Below, piece by piece: positions 60,322 to 64,000 of a DNA stretch of 64,000 bases; within the stretch, counting starts at the first letter, position 1; the number at the start of each line of letters is the position of its first letter. The notes below the pieces were generated by a model. The model was not told the DNA's origin. It was given only the letters and a program-made list of their open reading frames with translations, and did not search any database. This stretch comes from Actinobacillus lignieresii. GTDB lineage: Bacteria; Pseudomonadota; Gammaproteobacteria; Enterobacterales; Pasteurellaceae. The stretch lies in assembly GCF_900444945.1 (NCBI RefSeq), contig NZ_UFRM01000001.1:2163800-2227799 (forward strand), in the 5' to 3' direction. The position numbers and the translations under genes were made by a program.

Positions 60322-61188
60322 TTAATGTAATCGACTTTCTTTACTTTTTTGCTCTAAACCTTTTATTTCGAGTTTGAGCATGACTGCAGAAGGATCTTCC
60401 GGACATTGATCGATAAAATAGCTGAGATCTTCATAAGCAGCTTGGAAGCAATCCATACTTGCCAGCACCATACCGCGATCACGGATTTCATACGGATCTT
60501 CCGGGCTGAATACTAAGCGATATTCGATTAAGCGTAAGGTTTCTTCGTATTTACCTTCACGAGTGAGAGCCATTTTAAACACGGTTTCCACTCGTTCTAA
60601 TAATTCGGACGGTTTTGCTCGGCGGAGTAATTCGGGAGTAAGCTCCGTACCGTAGCCGATTTCACCTTCAAGCCATTTACCGAGCAATTCCAACGGCATA
60701 AAACTGCCATCCCACGGATTAATAAAACGTACGGTGGTTTTACCTTTCTCATCTTTCATCTCGGCACGCAGAATTAACTGAGTCGGGAAATTAACCGGAT
60801 AAATAGGTAAATCGAGCGAAGCCGCTAAATAAAGCACGATTGCTCCAACCGAAACCGGCATACCTGAATGCGTGCGAATCACTTTATTGAGTAACAGATT
60901 ATCCGTATGGAAATATTGCTGATAATGGCAGTTAAATCCCCATTCCTGATAAACTAAAGTAAGCAATTGTCGGATTCTGTCCGCATCGGATTCGGCATTC
61001 ACTTGATAGCGAGCTTTTTTCACTAAAGCCGACATTAAACCGAATACCTGAGGTTCGGTTAAGGAATCATCCACCAGTAATGTTAAGCGTACCATTTCAC
61101 GGTACAAATATTTTTGTAATTCTTTCGGGCTGATTTCAACTTTCGGCAGATCTAATTCTTTTAATAATTCTTCAATCACATCGTCCAT
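60322..61188 (-). CDS. sirB1: SirB1-family protein (transglutaminase-like/TPR)
   Basis: Cytosolic protein of 288 residues with an N-terminal transglutaminase-like fold (about 30-185, with RTHSGMPVSVGAIVLYLAASLDLPIYPVNFPTQLIL and RFINPWDG) and C-terminal TPR-like helices. Biochemical role unknown; position between prmC and kdsA matches enterobacterial ychA/sirB1. Its ATG follows the prmC stop with no gap on this strand. Confidence 0.88.
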   Translation of the reverse strand: MDDVIEELLKELDLPKVEISPKELQKYLYREMVRLTLLVDDSLTEPQVFGLMSALVKKARYQVNAESDADRIRQLLTLVYQEWGFNCHYQQYFHTDNLLLNKVIRTHSGMPVSVGAIVLYLAASLDLPIYPVNFPTQLILRAEMKDEKGKTTVRFINPWDGSFMPLELLGKWLEGEIGYGTELTPELLRRAKPSELLERVETVFKMALTREGKYEETLRLIEYRLVFSPEDPYEIRDRGMVLASMDCFQAAYEDLSYFIDQCPEDPSAVMLKLEIKGLEQKSKESRLH

Positions 61189-62061
61189 TTATTTTGCCTT
61201 TCTTACTGCTTTAGTTAAGCGGTCATTACCGCCGTAATCTTGGAATGATTCAATCTCATCCCATTGATAGTGTTTGAAAATTTGTTGCACCGCTTGAGCT
61301 TGTTGCCAACCGTGTTCCAATATTAATGCGCCGTTATCGCTTAAGTGAAGCGGTGCGTTTTCGATAATTTTTTGCAAATCGCTTAAGCCGTCCTGCTCGG
61401 CAACAAGAGCGGAGAGCGGTTCAAAACGTACATCGCCGTATTGAAGATTCTCATCTTGTTGATCAATGTAGGGCGGATTGCTAACAATAAGATCAAATTG
61501 CTGATTTTCAAGAGCGGAAAACCAATCGCTTTGTAAAAATCGAACGTTTTCAAAGCCTAAATTTTGACGATTGGTTTCGGCAAGCGTAACCGCCTCCAGC
61601 TTAAAATCCACGCCGATAATTTGCGCTTTATCGCCCAATTCTGAAGCAAGTGCTAAGGCGATAGCTCCGGTACCGGTGCCTAGATCCAAAATTTGCAACG
61701 TTTGTTGGCTTTCCAACCGCTTGTAAACCCAATCCAACGCGACTTCAACCAAACGTTCCGTGTCCGGACGAGGAATTAACGTATGCGGCGAAACTTTCAA
61801 CGGCAACGACCAAAATTCCTTTTCGCCTAAAATATACGCCATCGGCTCGCCCTGCAAACGGCGAGCCAATAATTGCGCAAGTTCCGCTAATTCCGTCTGA
61901 TGCAGCGCAGTTTCGCCAAACGCAAAAATGGCAGATTTTGTGCGTTTTGTGACCGCTTGCAAAAGTAGATTGGCATCGGTTTTAGGATTCAGATAAGGAT
62001 CTTGGGCAATATTGGCATTAAGTGCCGCTATTGCCTGATCAAGCCATTGGGTATAGTTCAT
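61189..62061 (-). CDS. prmC: Release factor glutamine methyltransferase PrmC
   Basis: Methylates the GGQ glutamine of RF1 and RF2, 290 residues. SAM motif ILDLGTGTGAIALALA and catalytic FDLIVSNPPYIDQ are intact; the helical N-terminal domain includes PMAYILGEKEFW. Start ATG 62061, one base after the lipoprotein gene's stop (TAATATG), implying translational coupling. Its substrate gene prfA is two genes upstream. Confidence 0.94.
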   Translation of the reverse strand: MNYTQWLDQAIAALNANIAQDPYLNPKTDANLLLQAVTKRTKSAIFAFGETALHQTELAELAQLLARRLQGEPMAYILGEKEFWSLPLKVSPHTLIPRPDTERLVEVALDWVYKRLESQQTLQILDLGTGTGAIALALASELGDKAQIIGVDFKLEAVTLAETNRQNLGFENVRFLQSDWFSALENQQFDLIVSNPPYIDQQDENLQYGDVRFEPLSALVAEQDGLSDLQKIIENAPLHLSDNGALILEHGWQQAQAVQQIFKHYQWDEIESFQDYGGNDRLTKAVRKAK

Positions 62062-62062
62062 A

Positions 62063-62590
62063 TTATTTGTTCGGACGAACACAAAGTCCGGTACGAGCCG
62101 TACCGCCGATATTTTGTTTAATGCTAAACGCATTCGGCGCAAAATTGCTTACTTCGATATTTAACGGTTTTTGTTCCGCTTTTGCTAATTGGTTGTTAAT
62201 TGCTTCGTAGTATTTTTGCTCGGTAGTATTGAGCTTTTTATCCGTTTTTAATGCTTGTTGGATTTCCGCACTATGCGCTCGAGTAATAGTGCCGTCGATA
62301 AACTTATAGGTCAGTTGTTTGTTATCGTAAGACCAACTACCGGTACGTTTCACATCATATTGGAATAACGGTTTATCGTTCGGTAACATCACTTTGCCTA
62401 AATAAGTCGCTTTGCCGTCTTTGCTTAATGTAACATTGTTACTGGTTGCAATGTTGCCGCCGTCCATACGACATTCCCAGTTACCGATAAAACTTTTTGC
62501 GCTCATAGGCTCATTAACGGTAGAAGTTGAGTTGTTATAAGAACAAGCCGCAAGTAAGCTGACTGTTGCCGCTAAAATAATTTTTTTCAT
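62063..62590 (-). CDS. Predicted lipoprotein, unknown function
   Basis: A 175-residue lipoprotein with a type II signal: MKKIILAATVSLLAAC, lipidated Cys16. The mature part (about 35-115) looks beta-rich (GNWECRMDGG, TLSKDGKATYLGKV, GSWSYDNKQLTYKF), like a small calycin-type domain, with a helical middle and a C-terminal LCVRP. Not a recognised family. Its insertion between prfA and prmC is not the enterobacterial arrangement; the prmC start is coupled to it. Confidence 0.8.
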   Translation of the reverse strand: MKKIILAATVSLLAACSYNNSTSTVNEPMSAKSFIGNWECRMDGGNIATSNNVTLSKDGKATYLGKVMLPNDKPLFQYDVKRTGSWSYDNKQLTYKFIDGTITRAHSAEIQQALKTDKKLNTTEQKYYEAINNQLAKAEQKPLNIEVSNFAPNAFSIKQNIGGTARTGLCVRPNK

Positions 62591-62627
62591 ATGCTTTCCA
62601 AAATAAAAGTAATTTAACTAAAAAGAA

Positions 62628-62645
62628 GAGGGCGGTTGCGCCCTC
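62628..62645 (-). terminator. Terminator after prfA
   Basis: On the reverse strand GAGGGCG-CAAC-CGCCCTC followed by TTCTTTTTAG, in the gap between prfA and the lipoprotein gene; may be partial. Confidence 0.7.
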
Positions 62646-62652
62646 ATCACGC

Positions 62653-63735
62653 TTAAGCCTGCTCTGAAAGCGCGGCTAATTGATCCGCTTGGTATTCAGT
62701 AATAATCGGTTGAATTAATTCGTCAATTTTACCGTTCATCACTTCGTCTAAGCGGTAAACCGTAAGGTTGATACGGTGATCGGTAACGCGACCTTGCGGG
62801 TAGTTATAAGTACGGATCTTATCCGAACGGTCGCCCGAACCCAGTAAGTTACGGCGGGTATCCGCTTGTTCCGCCGCTTGGCGTTCTTGTTCAACTTGCA
62901 CGATACGAGAAGCTAACACCGCAAGTGCTTTCGCTTTGTTTTTGTGTTGTGAACGTTCGTCTTGGCACTCTACTACGATACCGGTCGGAATATGGGTGAT
63001 TCGTACCGCAGAGTCGGTGGTATTAACGTGCTGACCGCCGGCACCCGACGAGCGATAAGTATCGATACGTAAATCCGTTGGGTTAATTTCCGGCATTTCC
63101 GATTCCGGTAATTCCGGCATGACTGCAACGGTACACGCAGAGGTGTGGATACGGCCTTGTGATTCGGTTTTCGGTACACGTTGTACACGGTGACCGCCCG
63201 ATTCGAATTTAAGCTGACCGTACACGCCTTCGCCGCTGATTTTAACGATAATTTCTTTATATCCGCCTTGTTCGCTTTCATTGGCGGACATTTCTTCGAT
63301 TCTCCAGCGTTTGCTTTCGCAATAACGGCTGTACATACGGTATAAATCGCCGGCGAAAATACCCGCTTCGTCACCACCCGTACCGGCACGAATCTCTAAG
63401 AATGCGTTGTATTCGTCATTCGGATCTTTCGGCAGTAACAGAATTTGTAAGTGTTGCTCCAGATTTTCGATTTCGGCTTTATTTTCCGCAATTTCTTCCG
63501 CCGCCATCTCTTTCATATCCGGATCATCAAGCAGAATTTGCGCTTCTTCGATATCGCTGTTTAATTTTTTCCAACGGTTGAAAGTCGTCACTACTTCTTC
63601 AAGTTGCGAATATTCTTTTGAATAAGCACGGAATTTGTCTTGATCGTTAATCACGGACGGATCACCTAATAAGGCTTGTAATTCCTCATGACGTTCGCTC
63701 AGGCTTTCTAATTTGTTAATAATAGAGTCTTTCAT
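62653..63735 (-). CDS. prfA: Peptide chain release factor 1
   Basis: RF1, recognising UAA and UAG, 360 residues. GGQ motif in [17 protein letters not shown] (the Gln is methylated by PrmC); the stop-codon tripeptide region lies in [23 protein letters not shown]. First gene of the reverse-strand cluster; 265 bases upstream to the window edge hold its promoter. Confidence 0.97.
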   Translation of the reverse strand: MKDSIINKLESLSERHEELQALLGDPSVINDQDKFRAYSKEYSQLEEVVTTFNRWKKLNSDIEEAQILLDDPDMKEMAAEEIAENKAEIENLEQHLQILLLPKDPNDEYNAFLEIRAGTGGDEAGIFAGDLYRMYSRYCESKRWRIEEMSANESEQGGYKEIIVKISGEGVYGQLKFESGGHRVQRVPKTESQGRIHTSACTVAVMPELPESEMPEINPTDLRIDTYRSSGAGGQHVNTTDSAVRITHIPTGIVVECQDERSQHKNKAKALAVLASRIVQVEQERQAAEQADTRRNLLGSGDRSDKIRTYNYPQGRVTDHRINLTVYRLDEVMNGKIDELIQPIITEYQADQLAALSEQA

Positions 63736-64000
63736 TGTTCGATTTATATCTGTTTAATTGAGTGAAAAATATTGGGATTATAGCTGAAAATGCGGAAAAA
63801 TGCTCGCAGTAAAAATAATAATAAGCGGTTGAATTTCGTTAAAAATAAGTAATTTTTTAAACATAAAATTGATGACCGATTTCCTAGCTAAAATTTTCGG
63901 ATCTGTCAATCGCACAAGCGGTAAATTTTTCACAAAAATTTACAAGATTTCCACAGGATTTTCAGGTATTATAACCAATCTTTTTCACTCATTTTATTCC
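63736..64000. other. Upstream region of prfA to window end
   Basis: About 265 AT-rich bases with no open frame. It contains uptake-signal cores (AAGCGGTTG at about 63823; CAAGCGGT near 63915) but I see no clear terminator or regulatory site. The neighbouring gene lies outside the window. Confidence 0.4.

Overview
The window is a chromosomal segment of a Pasteurellaceae bacterium, most likely Actinobacillus pleuropneumoniae or a close relative (A. suis / A. lignieresii group). The evidence is the very frequent 9-mer ACAAGCGGT and its complement (the Apl-type DNA uptake signal), often as inverted pairs that double as terminators; an fhuCDBA ferrichrome operon in the order described for A. pleuropneumoniae; a Slam-type outer-membrane protein; and housekeeping genes of gammaproteobacterial type. 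I count about 58 protein genes, no rRNA or tRNA, and no CRISPR array.

Layout, left to right. 1-7 kb: corA (partial), ubiE-ubiJ-ubiB, tatABC, hemB and a small membrane protein. 7-13 kb (reverse): mutM, brnQ, fabG, fabD, queH, ispB. 13-18.7 kb: a patatin-like protein, an alcohol dehydrogenase, an FMN reductase, a DoxX protein, rplU-rpmA, a DMT-family permease and a short remnant of a second one. 18.7-26.5 kb: a Slam protein behind a Fur-like box, a HAD phosphatase, comF behind a CRP-S competence site, rsmC, holD-rimI, srmB, pdxH. 26.5-37.9 kb: a DppA/HbpA-type lipoprotein, an aldehyde dehydrogenase with the acetate transporter satP, fhuCDBA, a small conserved protein, purC. 38-47.9 kb: the his operon. 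48-64 kb: yhhQ, map, a thioredoxin-like protein, scrK-scrB-scrR, a copper nitrite reductase, lolCDE, hprA, and the prfA-lipoprotein-prmC-sirB1-kdsA cluster.

The most unusual part is the his operon. It starts normally (promoter, HisL leader peptide with five consecutive His codons, a clean attenuator). After hisG, almost every gene junction is filled with arrays of short near-perfect hairpins. Stem sequences differ between copies, but pairing, loop types (AGA/GGA and complements in one class, TAAC/GTTA in the other) and linkers (around ACTATGC) recur. Three hairpins include the preceding stop codon. A complete IS200-like HUH/Y1 transposase gene sits between hisC and hisB, and an AT-rich 428-codon gene of unknown function with a HEPN-like R-H-x4-H motif sits between hisB and hisH. 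The same stretch contains five copies of the other Pasteurellaceae uptake signal (Hin-type AAGTGCGGT), suggesting import from a Hin-type relative. My best candidate for something undescribed is this combination: a palindrome-mobilising transposase with its hairpin modules, plus a possible single-gene defence cargo carried in an essential biosynthetic operon.

Other things worth attention are a dispersed palindromic repeat inside the signal-peptide region of fhuD and again between lolC and lolD, a Fur-box-preceded Slam gene with no substrate gene beside it, a CRP-S site at comF, a ScrR operator in the scr promoter with no sucrose transporter nearby, and an attenuator before yhhQ.
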